A DNA stretch of 53,330 bases from NCBI GenBank assembly GCA_947472995.1, contig CANJBO010000011.1:1-53330 (forward strand), read 5' to 3'. Position numbers and translations under genes: made by a program. How positions within the stretch are numbered: the first letter of the stretch is position 1; the number at the start of each line of letters is the position of its first letter. A model generated the notes under the pieces. That model was not told the origin of the DNA and searched no databases. It was given only the letters and a program-made list of their open reading frames with translations. Positions 10,223 through 18,357 of the stretch are shown here, one piece after another. Source of the stretch: Chloroflexota bacterium (GTDB lineage Bacteria; Chloroflexota; Dehalococcoidia; UBA2979).

Positions 10223-10761
10223 GGCGTGACCTTCCCGGGGACGACGACGACGGCGTCGCTGCCGTCCACCTCCTGCAACAGGACCCGGACGTCATCGACG
10301 CGCGATGTGGGGATGTTCTTCCCGACCATGTCCGCGCGGATCGGCAGCTCGCGGTGACCCCGGTCGACGAGGACGGCGAGCCGGATCGCGCGCGGCCGCC
10401 CGTAGTCGTTCAGCGCGTCCATCGCGGCGCGCACGGTACGGCCGGTGAACAGCACGTCGTCCACCAGCACCACGACGCGGCCGTCGATATCCGGGAGCTG
10501 CGTGGGACGCGGCGTCGAGGCGAACCCGCGGTGGTTGAGGTCGTCGCGGTGCAGCGTGATGTCCAGGGTGCCCAGCACCGGGCGCTGCCCCTCGAACTGC
10601 TCGATCTCGTCGGCGAGGCGCCGCGCGATCACCGCGCCGCCGCTCTCGATGCCGACCAGCACGAGGCGGTCGACGCCCTGCGTGGCCTCGACGATCTCGT
10701 GGGCGAGACGGCGGAGCGTCCGGTGCACGGCGTCACTGTCGAGGATCGGCGCGGTGGTCAT
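10219..10761 (-). CDS. pyrR: Bifunctional pyr operon regulator / uracil phosphoribosyltransferase
   Basis: PyrR binds pyr mRNA leaders when UMP is high and has weak uracil phosphoribosyltransferase activity. The 180-aa product has the PRPP-binding signature [20 protein letters not shown], the ITLHRDDL segment and the flexible loop region typical of PyrR. It is the first full-length gene of the operon. Its ATG overlaps the stop of the 54-codon leader ORF (ATGA). A PyrR-binding hairpin and a terminator lie upstream, so autoregulation is expected. Confidence 0.96.
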   Translation of the reverse strand: MTTAPILDSDAVHRTLRRLAHEIVEATQGVDRLVLVGIESGGAVIARRLADEIEQFEGQRPVLGTLDITLHRDDLNHRGFASTPRPTQLPDIDGRVVVLVDDVLFTGRTVRAAMDALNDYGRPRAIRLAVLVDRGHRELPIRADMVGKNIPTSRVDDVRVLLQEVDGSDAVVVVPGKVTP

Positions 10762-10922
10762 GACGTCGAAGCCCGCAGGTCTGATCGGGCGGCGCGGGTA
10801 TCCCGCGCTTCGCCCGCGAAACCGGCATAAAAAAACCTCCCACGGGATCGGGAGGGTGAAATCACGAAATCAGCGATGCCCGAGGTCGCGTGGAGATAGG
10901 CGCCGTGCGTGACGGAGTTCAT
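10758..10922 (-). CDS. Putative 54-aa pyr leader peptide coupled to pyrR
   Basis: An ATG at 10922 follows AAGG with an 8-nt spacer. This Shine-Dalgarno sequence lies directly at the 3' foot of the PyrR-binding hairpin. The frame stays open for 54 codons, runs through the terminator hairpin and its T-run (read as Gly-Arg-Phe-Phe-Tyr) and through a dispersed repeat, and stops with TGA overlapping the pyrR ATG. PyrR bound to the hairpin could hide this ribosome site, and translation of the leader could couple to pyrR. PyrR-dependent translational repression has been described in mycobacteria. The peptide itself shows no domain; expression is inferred. Confidence 0.45.
   Translation of the reverse strand: MNSVTHGAYLHATSGIADFVISPSRSRGRFFYAGFAGEARDTRAARSDLRASTS
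10771..10808 (+). repeat. Dispersed hairpin repeat, copy A
   Basis: The left arm GCCCGCAGGTCTG is followed by 8 nt and a 7-bp hairpin GCGCGGG-TAT-CCCGCGC. Orientation is defined by the left arm. This copy lies inside the pyr leader, downstream of the attenuator terminator, and encodes the last third of the leader ORF. Confidence 0.75.
10829..10855 (-). terminator. Intrinsic terminator (attenuator) in the pyr leader
   Basis: On the minus strand CCTCCC, an 8-nt loop and GGGAGG are followed directly by seven T. This is the clearest intrinsic terminator in the window. It lies upstream of pyrR, so transcripts ending here never reach the operon. The sequence CGGGAAGG at the foot of the PyrR-binding hairpin could pair with CCTCCCG of this hairpin with one bulge, giving a plausible antiterminator. 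Confidence 0.85.
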
Positions 10923-10930
10923 CTGGCGTT

Positions 10931-10955
10931 CCTTCCCGGCCTCTCTGGACCGGCT
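10931..10955 (-). promoter_or_regulatory. PyrR-binding hairpin with adjacent Shine-Dalgarno
   Basis: The minus-strand RNA reads GCCGG-UCCAGAGAGG-CCGG and then GAAGGA. The loop UCCAGAGAGG matches the known PyrR-binding consensus ARUCCAGAGAGGYU, and the flanks form a GC stem. The AAGG ribosome site of the leader ORF follows immediately. The element resembles the Rfam PyrR leader family. Confidence 0.85.
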
Positions 10956-10982
10956 TAAAGAAAACGCTGGGGCGTTTGAGAC

Positions 10983-11010
10983 AGGATAGCACCGAGCGGG
11001 TTCGAGGCAA
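10983..11010 (-). promoter_or_regulatory. pyr operon promoter
   Basis: On the minus strand a -35-like TTGCCT (11010-11005) and a -10 TATCCT (10988-10983) are separated by 16 nt. Transcription would start near 10976, about 20 nt before the PyrR-binding hairpin. Confidence 0.65.
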
Positions 11011-11045
11011 CCGGCGAATCTGTGCGCGTCTCTGCCGATACTGGA

Positions 11046-11103
11046 GCCCGCAGGTCTGACTCGAGGCCCGCAGGTCGGGCGCGCCGGGCCGGGTATCCCG
11101 GCC
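11046..11103 (+). repeat. Dispersed hairpin repeat, copy B (expanded)
   Basis: The left arm GCCCGCAGGTCTG is followed by a second partial arm CCCGCAGGTC and then a hairpin GGCCGGG-TAT-CCCGGCC. It lies between the end of the PAC2 gene and the pyr promoter. The hairpin arms differ from copy A by compensating base changes. Confidence 0.75.
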
Positions 11104-11111
11104 TTGGTGCG

Positions 11112-12020
11112 CTAAGAAGAAGCGCCGCCGCTGTCGTTGCGCTGCTCGCGGAGGAAGCGCTCCAGCTCGTCCACCATCTCGCCGGCGTCCGGGAGCTCGT
11201 TCTCCGGCTCCATCTCGATGTCGATCTGGTCCTCGTCGTCCTCGTCCACCTGGTCGGCGACGCGGCGGGCGTAGGCGGCGACCTCCGGGTTGCCCTCGAT
11301 GTCCGTGGCGACCTGCGCCTCGAACCGCGCGGCGAAGACCTCGAGGTCGTGGAGCGTCAGGTCGAAGCCGAACGACGTGTTCAGCTTCTCGAGGATGGCG
11401 AGCGTGCCCTTCGGGTTCGGGGTGCGCTGCACGTAGAACGGCATGTTCGCCCAGAGCGAGCCCGCCGGGATGTTCTTCGTGCGGGCCATCTGGTTGATGA
11501 CGCCGACGATGCCGGTCGGCCCCTGGTACGTGGAGCGCGCGTTCGGGTCGACGGCCAGCGTGCGTGCGAGATCGTCGTCGCTGGCGGAGCCGTTCACGCG
11601 CACCGGGCGCGCGTGGCTGACCTCGGCGAGCAGCGCGCCCAGCGTGAGGATGCCGGAGACGTCGAACGTCTGGCAGACCTCGAAGATCGCCTCGACGTAC
11701 GTGTGCCACGCGAGGTGCGGCTCGATGCCGGCGAGCAGGATGACGTCCCGGTCGAGGTGGTCCAGCCGCTTCGCGGAGATCACGTTGCTCGGCCAGTCGA
11801 TCACGCGCTCGCCGCGCTCGAGGCGCACCTTCGGGCGAGCCTGCGTGAAGTCGTAGAAGTTCTCGGGATCGATGTTGCCGATCGTCTCGGCGCGCCAGCG
11901 GCGGTGCATGAAGCGCACGGCCGCGCTGGCCGCCTCGCCGGCGTCGTTCCACCCCGTGAAGGCCGTGATCAGCAGCGGCCGGCGGAGGTCAGGAGTGCTG
12001 GTGATGTTCAGGTCGCTCAC
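11112..12020 (-). CDS. PAC2-family protein
   Basis: This 302-aa protein belongs to the PAC2 (proteasome assembly chaperone 2-like) family, widespread in Chloroflexota and Actinobacteria. Typical segments are PLLITAFTGWNDAGEAAS at the N-terminus, LLAGIEPHLAWHTY, and YQGPTGIVGVINQ followed by SLWANMPFYV. The C-terminal 50 residues are acidic (DEDDEDQIDIE) and end in a short helix. The GTG start at 12020 is preceded by TATCCT with a 6-nt gap, which implies a leaderless mRNA. The biochemical role is unknown; proteasome assembly is a eukaryotic function and should not be assumed here. Confidence 0.85.
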   Translation of the reverse strand: MSDLNITSTPDLRRPLLITAFTGWNDAGEAASAAVRFMHRRWRAETIGNIDPENFYDFTQARPKVRLERGERVIDWPSNVISAKRLDHLDRDVILLAGIEPHLAWHTYVEAIFEVCQTFDVSGILTLGALLAEVSHARPVRVNGSASDDDLARTLAVDPNARSTYQGPTGIVGVINQMARTKNIPAGSLWANMPFYVQRTPNPKGTLAILEKLNTSFGFDLTLHDLEVFAARFEAQVATDIEGNPEVAAYARRVADQVDEDDEDQIDIEMEPENELPDAGEMVDELERFLREQRNDSGGASS

Positions 12021-12195
12021 GGGACGAGGATAGCCCCTCGCCGGGAACTTGTGGCAGCACCCGGCGCCGCTCGCGCCGCTCGCGAGGCGGTTGCCACGGC
12101 GCCCCGGCGATCGAGGCGCGCGCGGGATAGGGGAACGCCCGAGTGGCAGGCTCCTCGGCGGCGACCATGCTGATCGTGGGTCGAAGGAGCCGCCG

Positions 12196-12573
12196 ATGCC
12201 GCGCGTGCTGATCGTGGACGACGAGCGTGCCGTCCGTGCCACCCTCGCCGACGTGCTGCGGGCGGCGGGCTATAACGTGTCCGTGGCGCGCTCGGGCTTC
12301 GAGGCGATCGAGATCGCCGCGGCCCTCGCCGTCGACGTCATCCTGCTCGACGTGTACATGCCCTCGATGGACGGCTGGACGACGCTGGAGCGCCTGCGGA
12401 CGACGCGGCCCGCGGCCGTGGTGGTGATGACCAGCGGCCGCAACCACGCCGACCTGGCCGCCATCTGCGGGACCGCGTTCCTCGAGAAGCCGTACCGGCG
12501 ATCGGCGCTGCTCCGGGAGATCGCGCTCGCCACCGGGGACGAGCCGGGCGAGCCGTCCCGCCGCGCCGCCTAG
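12196..12573 (+). CDS. Stand-alone response-regulator receiver domain
   Basis: The 125-aa protein is one CheY-like receiver with no output domain. The acidic pair is in VLIVDDERAV, the phospho-acceptor Asp in ILLDVYMPSMDG, the conserved Thr/Ser in VVMTSGR and the Lys in FLEKPYRRS. The ATG at 12196 is supported by GAAGGAG about 8 nt upstream; the longer frame from 12049 is rejected. It is divergent from the PAC2 gene, and no sensor kinase is adjacent. Confidence 0.88.
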   Translation: MPRVLIVDDERAVRATLADVLRAAGYNVSVARSGFEAIEIAAALAVDVILLDVYMPSMDGWTTLERLRTTRPAAVVVMTSGRNHADLAAICGTAFLEKPYRRSALLREIALATGDEPGEPSRRAA

Positions 12574-12584
12574 CCGCCTCGTCG

Positions 12585-13424
12585 CTACAGCCAGCCGAGG
12601 GCGACCGCCGCCAGCACGACGCAGGCGAGCGCGACGCGGTACGCGATGAACACGTCGAGCGACCTGGACTGCACGTAGACCAGCAGCACGCGGATCACGA
12701 GCAGCCCCGCGAGCGCGGCGGTGATCGCGCCGACGACCATCGGCCCCCACGCGACCGCGTCGCCGTCCTTCAACGCGCCGCCGATCGTCAGCGTCGCTGC
12801 CCCGGCCACGGCGGGGGCGGAGAGCATGAACGAGAACCGCGCAGCCGCACCGCGCTCGAAGCCGAGCCAGCGCGCCGCCGCGATCGAGATCCCCGACCTC
12901 GAGGTGCCCGGGATCAGCGCGATCGCCTGCGCGACGCCGATGAACAGCGCGCGCCGCGCCGTCAGGTCCGCTTCGCGCCGCCGCTCGGCGCCCATGTGGT
13001 CCGCGAGCCAGATGACGAGCGAGAAGAACAGCAGCGAGATCGCCACCGCGACCGGCGTCCGCACGAGGCCCTCGATGGTTCGCTCCAGCACCGGGCCGGC
13101 GATCACGGCGGGGATCGTCGCGATCACAATCCACAGCCCGAGCCGCGAGGGCGCCGACCACTCCGCGATGCGCGCCCGGTGCCTCGGCACGTCCCGCAGC
13201 AGCGCGACCGCGATGTCGACCCAGTCACGCCAGAAGTAGACGAGCACCGCCAGCAGCGTCCCGACGTGCAGCCCCACGTCGAACGTCAGCGACGACACCT
13301 GGTCGCCGATCACGCGGGGGGCGAGGACGAGGTGGCCGGACGAGGAGATCGGCAGGAACTCGGTGAGCGCCTGGAGCAGGCCGAGTGCCACCGCGCGCAG
13401 GTAATCGGCCAGTACGACATCCAT
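12585..13424 (-). CDS. uppP: Undecaprenyl-diphosphatase
   Basis: UppP (BacA) dephosphorylates undecaprenyl diphosphate and so recycles the lipid carrier for peptidoglycan synthesis. The 279-aa protein is polytopic with the two family motifs ALTEFLPISSSGHL near residue 20 and IPGTSRSGIS near residue 170. The ATG at 13424 is preceded by TAGGCT with a 6-nt gap, which suggests a leaderless transcript. It is convergent with the receiver gene, with only 11 bp between stops. Confidence 0.95.
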   Translation of the reverse strand: MDVVLADYLRAVALGLLQALTEFLPISSSGHLVLAPRVIGDQVSSLTFDVGLHVGTLLAVLVYFWRDWVDIAVALLRDVPRHRARIAEWSAPSRLGLWIVIATIPAVIAGPVLERTIEGLVRTPVAVAISLLFFSLVIWLADHMGAERRREADLTARRALFIGVAQAIALIPGTSRSGISIAAARWLGFERGAAARFSFMLSAPAVAGAATLTIGGALKDGDAVAWGPMVVGAITAALAGLLVIRVLLVYVQSRSLDVFIAYRVALACVVLAAVALGWL

Positions 13425-13593
13425 CGCGCCAGCCTATGACTGCCTCGACGGAGCGTCGACCGCCGTTCGGCGACATAACGACGGGATGAGGCATCCCGCT
13501 ACACGGAACGCGGGGCGCTGCCGATGGGGCCGGGCGGCCCGGACGACCAGACTTCGAAGCGAGCGGGGTGATCGAGGACGACGGGGGCAGCGC

Positions 13594-14115
13594 GTGAGAC
13601 TCGGACGGCTGGTCGGGATCGCGGCGGCACTGGTGGCGTGCAGCATCGCGCTCGCGGGCATCCTCATGGCGTCGGCGGAGCCGGTGGCGGCGCAGCCGGC
13701 GCTGCCGTACGTCGCCTACGGGGCAGGGCTGAAGGCCGGGCAGGTCGTTGAGGCGCTCCTCGACAGCACCGCGGTGGGCCGCGTGACCGCCGACCGGGCC
13801 GGCCGCTGGAAGATCTCGATCGAGCCCGGCCCTACGGCCGAGGGCGACCGCATCACGTTCAGCGTGGACGGAGTGCCGAGCGGCAAGAGCATCGTCTTCG
13901 CCAGCGGGCAGTTCCCGGCGCCGCCGGGCATCCAGCTCGGTGCCGCACCGGCTCCGACCGTCACCTCGACGCCCGCGCCACGACCGGCGCCTCGTCCGGC
14001 CGCCACGCCCAGCGCGGTACCGCGTGCCACGCCGCGGGCCGTGCCCGGCTGCGTGCGCAACGGCCGGCCGGTCATCTGCGCGACCCCGGTGCCGATCCGC
14101 CCCGTCGCCCGCTAG
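13594..14115 (+). CDS. Exported protein with Pro/Ala/Thr-rich tail
   Basis: From the GTG at 13594 the 173-aa product begins with a basic stretch (VRLGRLVG), a hydrophobic core and a likely signal-peptidase site near VAAQP. The mature part holds a small beta-rich module (VALLD-type strands, RVTADRAGRWKISIEPG, DRITFSVDG), like the Ig-like or carboxypeptidase-regulatory-like modules of secreted proteins. A tail follows, rich in alternating Pro, Ala, Arg and Thr, and the last 20 residues contain two Cys. An earlier ATG at 13486 would add an implausible Arg-rich N-terminus. Family not recognised. Confidence 0.7.
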   Translation: MRLGRLVGIAAALVACSIALAGILMASAEPVAAQPALPYVAYGAGLKAGQVVEALLDSTAVGRVTADRAGRWKISIEPGPTAEGDRITFSVDGVPSGKSIVFASGQFPAPPGIQLGAAPAPTVTSTPAPRPAPRPAATPSAVPRATPRAVPGCVRNGRPVICATPVPIRPVAR

Positions 14116-14133
14116 CGCCGTCGAGGCGGGCGG

Positions 14134-14310
14134 TTACTCGTTCGCGGACTGCCCCCACGGGACGGTCGTGCCGGCGGCCTCCGCGATCGTGTTCAGCGCC
14201 TTCATGTACTGCTCCATCTCCTCCTGGAGACGGAACATCGGGTTCACCGTGGCGATCGCCTTGATCGCCTCTTCGATCACGTCGGCGTCGATCATGGTCA
14301 TGCGCGGCAT
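14134..14310 (-). CDS. Small 58-aa helical protein
   Basis: This short frame runs from ATG 14310, with GAGGA 5 nt upstream, to TAA. It begins MPRMTMIDADVIEEAIKAI and ends VPWGQSANE. It is strongly amphipathic (IEEAIKAIATVNP, LQEEMEQYMKALN), with a Met-rich N-terminus. Codon choice is like its neighbours, and the gene lies 118 nt downstream of the CoA-transferase on the same strand, so it may share that transcript. I do not recognise a family. It could bind its neighbour enzyme, but nothing in the sequence shows this. Confidence 0.6.
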   Translation of the reverse strand: MPRMTMIDADVIEEAIKAIATVNPMFRLQEEMEQYMKALNTIAEAAGTTVPWGQSANE

Positions 14311-14428
14311 GGGTGTCCTCGTGTCCTTCGCTCGTGGCTGGTGGTCATGCGGGCGGCGCGTCGAGGCGGCCCGGCCGGCAGTGTAGCCGGGGCCTCGACG
14401 GGGCGCAGCACCTCACGCGGCACGGCGG

Positions 14429-15841
14429 CTAGTCCCAGGCGGGCTGGTGGGTGCCGAACGGCGCGGTCGGCAGCGCGTAGTAGGCGGGGGTCTCCGACAT
14501 GTGCTCGGCGGGCGGGATGTAGCGCACGGCGCCGTAGGGTGTGTCCATGTCCTTCATCAGGTCGGTGAAGTCGGCGACGTCCGCCTCCGGCAGCGACATG
14601 CCGTCGACGCGGCCCAGCTGCTTCGCCCACTCGCCGGTCGTCGCGAGGGCGATCCGGATGTGGTAGCTGCCGCCCTCGCGTGAGCGGCGCAGCAGCGCCG
14701 ACAGGATGCCGAGCGCCGCGATGTACGCCGTCGAGTGGTCCATCACCTGCACGGGCGTCCCGTCCGGCACGCCGTCCTCGCGGTACGGGGCGCCCTCGAA
14801 GGCCATGCCGTTGTGGCACTGCAGCATGCTGTCGTAGCAGGCACGCTCGGACCACGGGCCGAGGTGGCTGAAGCCGCTCAGGCTCACGTAGATCAGCCCT
14901 GGGCGCCGCGCCGCCGCCTGCTCCGGGCCGAAGCCGTACGAGGCCAGCACACCCGGCCGCATCCCCTGCACCAGCACGTCCGCGCCGTCGATCAGCCGGC
15001 CGAAGGACTCGACGTCCTCGCGCAGGTCGAGCCACGCCGACCGCTTCCCGAAGCCGGTGCCGATGTCCATCAGGCCCCAGTCCTGGACGCCGGGCGCGCT
15101 CAGCCGGATCACCTCGGCGCCGTGGCCGGCGAGGAAGCGGCAGCACGTCGGGCCGGAGATCACGCGCGACAGGTCCACGACGCGCAGCCCGGAGAGCGGG
15201 CGCTCGGCCGCGAGGAGCGGCTGGGGCGGGGAGTCGGCGATCTTCGTGATCTCGACGACCGGCAGGCTCTGCACCGCCTTGCCCTGCGGGTGCGCCGCCC
15301 ACTCCTCGTGGTTCATGATCACCGCGGGGATGCCGCCGCGCTTCGCGACCTCCTCCTCGATCTCGAACGCATTCCAGCGGGCGGTCGCCTCGATGCCCGC
15401 TGCGCGCGTGTCCTCGCAGCCGAGCGCGTCGAGGACCGCCTGCCGGTGGTGGGGCAGGGACGTCTGGTAGCGAATGAAGCGGTCGTCCTTCGTCCGGTAG
15501 AAGCCGAGGCCGATCTCGTCGCCGCGGACGCGACGCGGGACGTTCGGGACGATCGCCCAGCGCTCCGCGTGGTACGCGGCGATCGCGTCGCGGATCGAGA
15601 TCGAGACGTTCTGCGCGCGGCCGGTGCGCTCGCGCCACACCTCGGTCACCGCGAGGCTCGCCGCTCCGATCGCGGCGCCGGCCGCCGTGCCGATGCGGTA
15701 GATCGCGGGGAGCATCGGGTCCTGCCCCGTGATGACGAGGCGCTTCGTGATCGTGGGGTCGAGGCCGGCGGTCTGGAGCAGGTCGGCCGCGGCCTTGAGC
15801 GCGCTGGGCCCGTACTGGGGGAACCGGGGCTGCTGCTGCAT
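14429..15841 (-). CDS. Class III CoA-transferase (CaiB/BaiF family)
   Basis: The 470-aa protein has the class III core starting near LSGLRVVDLSRVISGPTCC, followed by FLAGHGAEVIRL, ADVLVQGMRPGVLASYGFG and LIYVSLSGFSHLGPW. About 170 extra N-terminal residues look like a second, partial copy of the fold, as in some large family members. A candidate catalytic Asp is in QVMDHSTAY. The ATG at 15841 has GAGGAG upstream. The thioesterase-like gene lies 35 nt upstream, so the two probably act on the same acyl-CoA. The substrate cannot be read from sequence. Confidence 0.85.
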   Translation of the reverse strand: MQQQPRFPQYGPSALKAAADLLQTAGLDPTITKRLVITGQDPMLPAIYRIGTAAGAAIGAASLAVTEVWRERTGRAQNVSISIRDAIAAYHAERWAIVPNVPRRVRGDEIGLGFYRTKDDRFIRYQTSLPHHRQAVLDALGCEDTRAAGIEATARWNAFEIEEEVAKRGGIPAVIMNHEEWAAHPQGKAVQSLPVVEITKIADSPPQPLLAAERPLSGLRVVDLSRVISGPTCCRFLAGHGAEVIRLSAPGVQDWGLMDIGTGFGKRSAWLDLREDVESFGRLIDGADVLVQGMRPGVLASYGFGPEQAAARRPGLIYVSLSGFSHLGPWSERACYDSMLQCHNGMAFEGAPYREDGVPDGTPVQVMDHSTAYIAALGILSALLRRSREGGSYHIRIALATTGEWAKQLGRVDGMSLPEADVADFTDLMKDMDTPYGAVRYIPPAEHMSETPAYYALPTAPFGTHQPAWD

Positions 15842-15876
15842 GACGTTCTCCTCGATGGCTGCTCGCGTCCCGGTCG

Positions 15877-16698
15877 CTACGACGGGCGACGCCGGTTCGC
15901 GAGGCTGGTGACCGTGGTGCGCCCGAACGGGCCGTCCAGGTCGTACAGCGCGCACTCGCCCACGGCGATACCGGCGGCGGCATGGTGCGCGACCGCCTCG
16001 ATGCCGATCCACTCGCCGACCGGATCGCGGTGCAGGTAGAGCGTTGCATCCGCGTTGATGTAGTTCAGGCCCTTGTCGCTGCTGCCGTTCGCGAAGGGGT
16101 TGCCGTAGTCGGAGGCGAGGCCGGCGCACACCAGCGGGCTGGGCCGCTCGCCCCGGACGAACTCGATGACGTTGCGCGCCCAGGCGCGGCGCTGCACGGG
16201 GAGCTTCGAGGGGGTGTCGGTCATCAGCTCCGGCCCGCTGAACGAGCGCATCTCCCAGAGCGGGAAGCGCGCGCTGTCGAGGACCTGCGGCGGCAGCGTC
16301 TCCGGGTCGGGCGCGTCCCATGACGGCGGCGCCCAGAGACTGCCCTCGGGCGCCTCGGAGCGGCGCAGCATCACCACGCTCGCCCGCGCGATGTCGAGGC
16401 CGTCCGCGATCAGCGTTGCATCGACGACGCGGATGCGGTTGCCCTCGCGCACGATGCGCGTCTCCACGGTGACGGGCACCTTCGGCGCCACGCGGAACAT
16501 GTCGACGGTCATGCGCGAGATCTGGAACAGCGGGTCGAGGTGGCGTTCCTCGATCACGTGCATCATCAGCGCCGCGATCACGGGACCGCGCAGCGCGTTC
16601 GGATCCCACACGCTGGTCGTCCACGGCGTCGGCACGAAGCGGTCGCCGTCGCGGTCGAAGCAGGTGCCGAGGACGGTCGCGATTCCCTCGTTCATCAT
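15877..16698 (-). CDS. TesB-like acyl-CoA thioesterase-family protein
   Basis: This protein of about 273 residues resembles the double-hotdog TesB-like family. An N-terminal RGPVIAALMMHVIEE segment leads the first hotdog helix, followed by QISRMTVDMFRVAPKVPV and RIRVVDATLIADG. The C-terminal half has GLNYINADATLYLHRDP and WIGIEAVAHH, as in the second hotdog. The start is taken as ATG 16698, because the TTG at 16707 falls in a TACATT -10 box that ends 7 nt before that ATG. It forms a unit with the downstream CoA-transferase. Confidence 0.78.
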   Translation of the reverse strand: MMNEGIATVLGTCFDRDGDRFVPTPWTTSVWDPNALRGPVIAALMMHVIEERHLDPLFQISRMTVDMFRVAPKVPVTVETRIVREGNRIRVVDATLIADGLDIARASVVMLRRSEAPEGSLWAPPSWDAPDPETLPPQVLDSARFPLWEMRSFSGPELMTDTPSKLPVQRRAWARNVIEFVRGERPSPLVCAGLASDYGNPFANGSSDKGLNYINADATLYLHRDPVGEWIGIEAVAHHAAAGIAVGECALYDLDGPFGRTTVTSLANRRRPS

Positions 16699-16820
16699 GC
16701 GCGGCAATGTATGAGATCACCGCCCATTCGGGTAGCCCGCTCCGCCGGGAGCGCGGTGGTACCATCCGCGCGCCCGCCGGCACCCGCCGGCCCGGCACTG
16801 GACGCACGATCGAGGCACGC

Positions 16821-17588
16821 ATGGAGATCACCAGCACCCAGCGGCTCGCCGGCGGCATCCTCGAGCGGCGCTTCACCGTGCCCTCCGCGAACGGACAGAG
16901 CGTCCCCGGCGTCCTCTGGACGTCCGAGGCGGCGACCGGGCCGGTCCCGCTGATCCTCGTCGGGCACGGCGGCGGCGGCTCGAAGGAGTCGCCGAACATC
17001 GCGCTGCGCCGGGAGGAGTTCACCGGCCGCCACGGCATCGCCACCGCCGTCATCGACGCCCCCGGCCACGGCGAGCGCGGCGAGGTGCGCAGCAACGCGG
17101 ACGCCCCATGGGGCGTCCTGTGGACGCAGCCGGAGCAGGTGGTCGAACAGATGGTGGCGGACTCGACGGCGACCCTCGACGCGCTGCTCGGGCTCGGCGA
17201 GTTCGACGCGAACGCGATCGGCTACTACGGCGTCTCGCTCGGCACGGTGTTCGGGCTGCCGTACCTCGCGCAGGAGCGGCGCGTCGCCGCGGCGGTGCTC
17301 GGCCTGTGCGGCACGCGCCGCAACCCCGGCGTCGTCCCGAAGGACCTCGAGGACCGGCGCTCCGTGGTCATCAACGGATCGGCCGCCGGCGTGCAGTGCC
17401 CGGTGCTGTACCACGTGCAGTGGGACGACGAGCTGTTCGACCGCGACGGCGCGTTCGAGCTGTACGGGATGATCGGCTCGACCGACAAGCGCCTGCAGTC
17501 CACGCCTGGTCCGCACGGCGGCACCAGCCCGGAGGCGCTCGCGACGATGCAGGCGTTCCTCGTCGGCCGGCTCGGCGCCTCGCGGTAG
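16821..17588 (+). CDS. Alpha/beta hydrolase (dienelactone-hydrolase/acyl-esterase-like)
   Basis: The 255-aa protein has an alpha/beta-hydrolase fold. The oxyanion region is LILVGHGGGGSKES, the nucleophile elbow GYYGVSLGTVFGLPY (G-x-S-x-G), the acid probably in VQWDDELFDRDG, and the His in STPGPHGGTSP. The ATG at 16821 follows GAGG. The ATG at 16707 would prepend a low-quality Arg/Gly-rich stretch that overlaps a TACCAT promoter-like box at 16760. It is divergent from the thioesterase gene. Substrate unknown. Confidence 0.82.
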   Translation: MEITSTQRLAGGILERRFTVPSANGQSVPGVLWTSEAATGPVPLILVGHGGGGSKESPNIALRREEFTGRHGIATAVIDAPGHGERGEVRSNADAPWGVLWTQPEQVVEQMVADSTATLDALLGLGEFDANAIGYYGVSLGTVFGLPYLAQERRVAAAVLGLCGTRRNPGVVPKDLEDRRSVVINGSAAGVQCPVLYHVQWDDELFDRDGAFELYGMIGSTDKRLQSTPGPHGGTSPEALATMQAFLVGRLGASR

Positions 17589-17601
17589 CCGGACACAAAG
17601 A

Positions 17602-17619
17602 CGCCGCCCGGAGGCGGCG
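17602..17619 (-). terminator. Terminator after tRNA-Asn
   Basis: CGCCGCC and GGCGGCG form a 7-bp stem with a 4-nt loop, followed on the minus strand by TCTTTGTG. It lies 17 nt past the CCA end of tRNA-Asn. Confidence 0.65.
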
Positions 17620-17635
17620 ATCAACGGAGGTGTGC

Positions 17636-17710
17636 TGGCTCCCCGACCTGGATTCGAACCAGGAACCTACCGATTAACAGTCGGGCGCTCTACCGTTGAG
17701 CTATCGGGGA
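17636..17710 (-). tRNA. tRNA-Asn (GTT)
   Basis: The acceptor stem TCCCCGA/TCGGGGA, a D-arm with AGCTCAAC, the anticodon loop CTGTTAA (anticodon GTT), the T-loop GGTTCGAATCC and an encoded CCA (17636-17638) are all visible on the minus strand. Confidence 0.95.
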
Positions 17711-17795
17711 ACGGAACTGCCTCAGTTTGCCGCCTGCGCGGGTAGGCGGCAACAGCAGCGACCCTGATCGAGGGTTCAGCACCATTGGCGGGTGC

Positions 17796-17869
17796 TGGCT
17801 GCGGGGCCAGGATTCGAACCTGGGCAAAGGGATTCAAAGTCCCCGGTGCTACCGCTACACCACCCCGCA
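17796..17869 (-). tRNA. tRNA-Gln (TTG)
   Basis: The acceptor stem is TGCGGGG/CCCCGCA, the anticodon loop CTTTGAA (anticodon TTG), the T-loop GGTTCGAATCC, and CCA is encoded at 17796-17798. It lies 85 nt upstream of tRNA-Asn on the same strand. Confidence 0.95.
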
Positions 17870-17940
17870 CCGTTGCTCCGGCCAGATTCGCAGATGCACC
17901 GGACTGTTGCCAGCCCGCACGTCGAGGCGCGCGCGTCGCG

Positions 17941-18309
17941 CTAGTCGAACGGGATGCGATAGAAGCGACGCACCGCGTCCTCCCACGCCGTCTCCGCGAA
18001 CCAGTCCTCGTCGATCAGCTCGAGCGTGCGCGCCATCAGGCGCGGCAGCGTGTTGAGGCGGGGCCCCGGGACGACGTGCAGCGGGACGAGCGGATCGAGG
18101 CACTCGCGGTGGCCCCAGTCCCACTGGACGAAGCCGTCGGGGTTCACGGTGCCGGTCTGCTCCTCGGCGGCGCGGACGGCGCGGCGCTCCTCGACCAGCG
18201 CCTCGCGGACAGCGAGCGCGGCCTCCTCGATCGTCGCGATCGGCTCGCCGCAGACGTCGCAGGCGCGCCAGCCGCCGAATGACGTGTCGTCCGCGGCGTC
18301 CTGGGTCAT
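17941..18309 (-). CDS. Hypothetical 122-aa protein with CxxC and HxxC pairs
   Basis: A probable zinc site is formed by CDVCG (Cys17, Cys20) and WGHREC (His67, Cys70), with a charged helix between them. Before the HREC motif there is GFVQWDWGHREC, and the C-terminal third (LPRLMARTLELIDEDWFAE) looks helical. The gene lies between tRNA-Leu and tRNA-Gln on the same strand, so it may be read from one transcript with these tRNAs. I do not recognise the family and no catalytic residues are evident. Confidence 0.65.
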   Translation of the reverse strand: MTQDAADDTSFGGWRACDVCGEPIATIEEAALAVREALVEERRAVRAAEEQTGTVNPDGFVQWDWGHRECLDPLVPLHVVPGPRLNTLPRLMARTLELIDEDWFAETAWEDAVRRFYRIPFD

Positions 18310-18357
18310 GCGTCACCGGCCCGTCGGGCGCGCGGCACGGGCCGCGAGAGAGGGTGC

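Noticed and set aside
14429-17095. One 888-codon gene covering the CoA-transferase and the thioesterase region
   Set aside because: The upstream part of this frame is a shadow of the thioesterase gene; the CoA-transferase has its own ATG and ribosome site at 15841.
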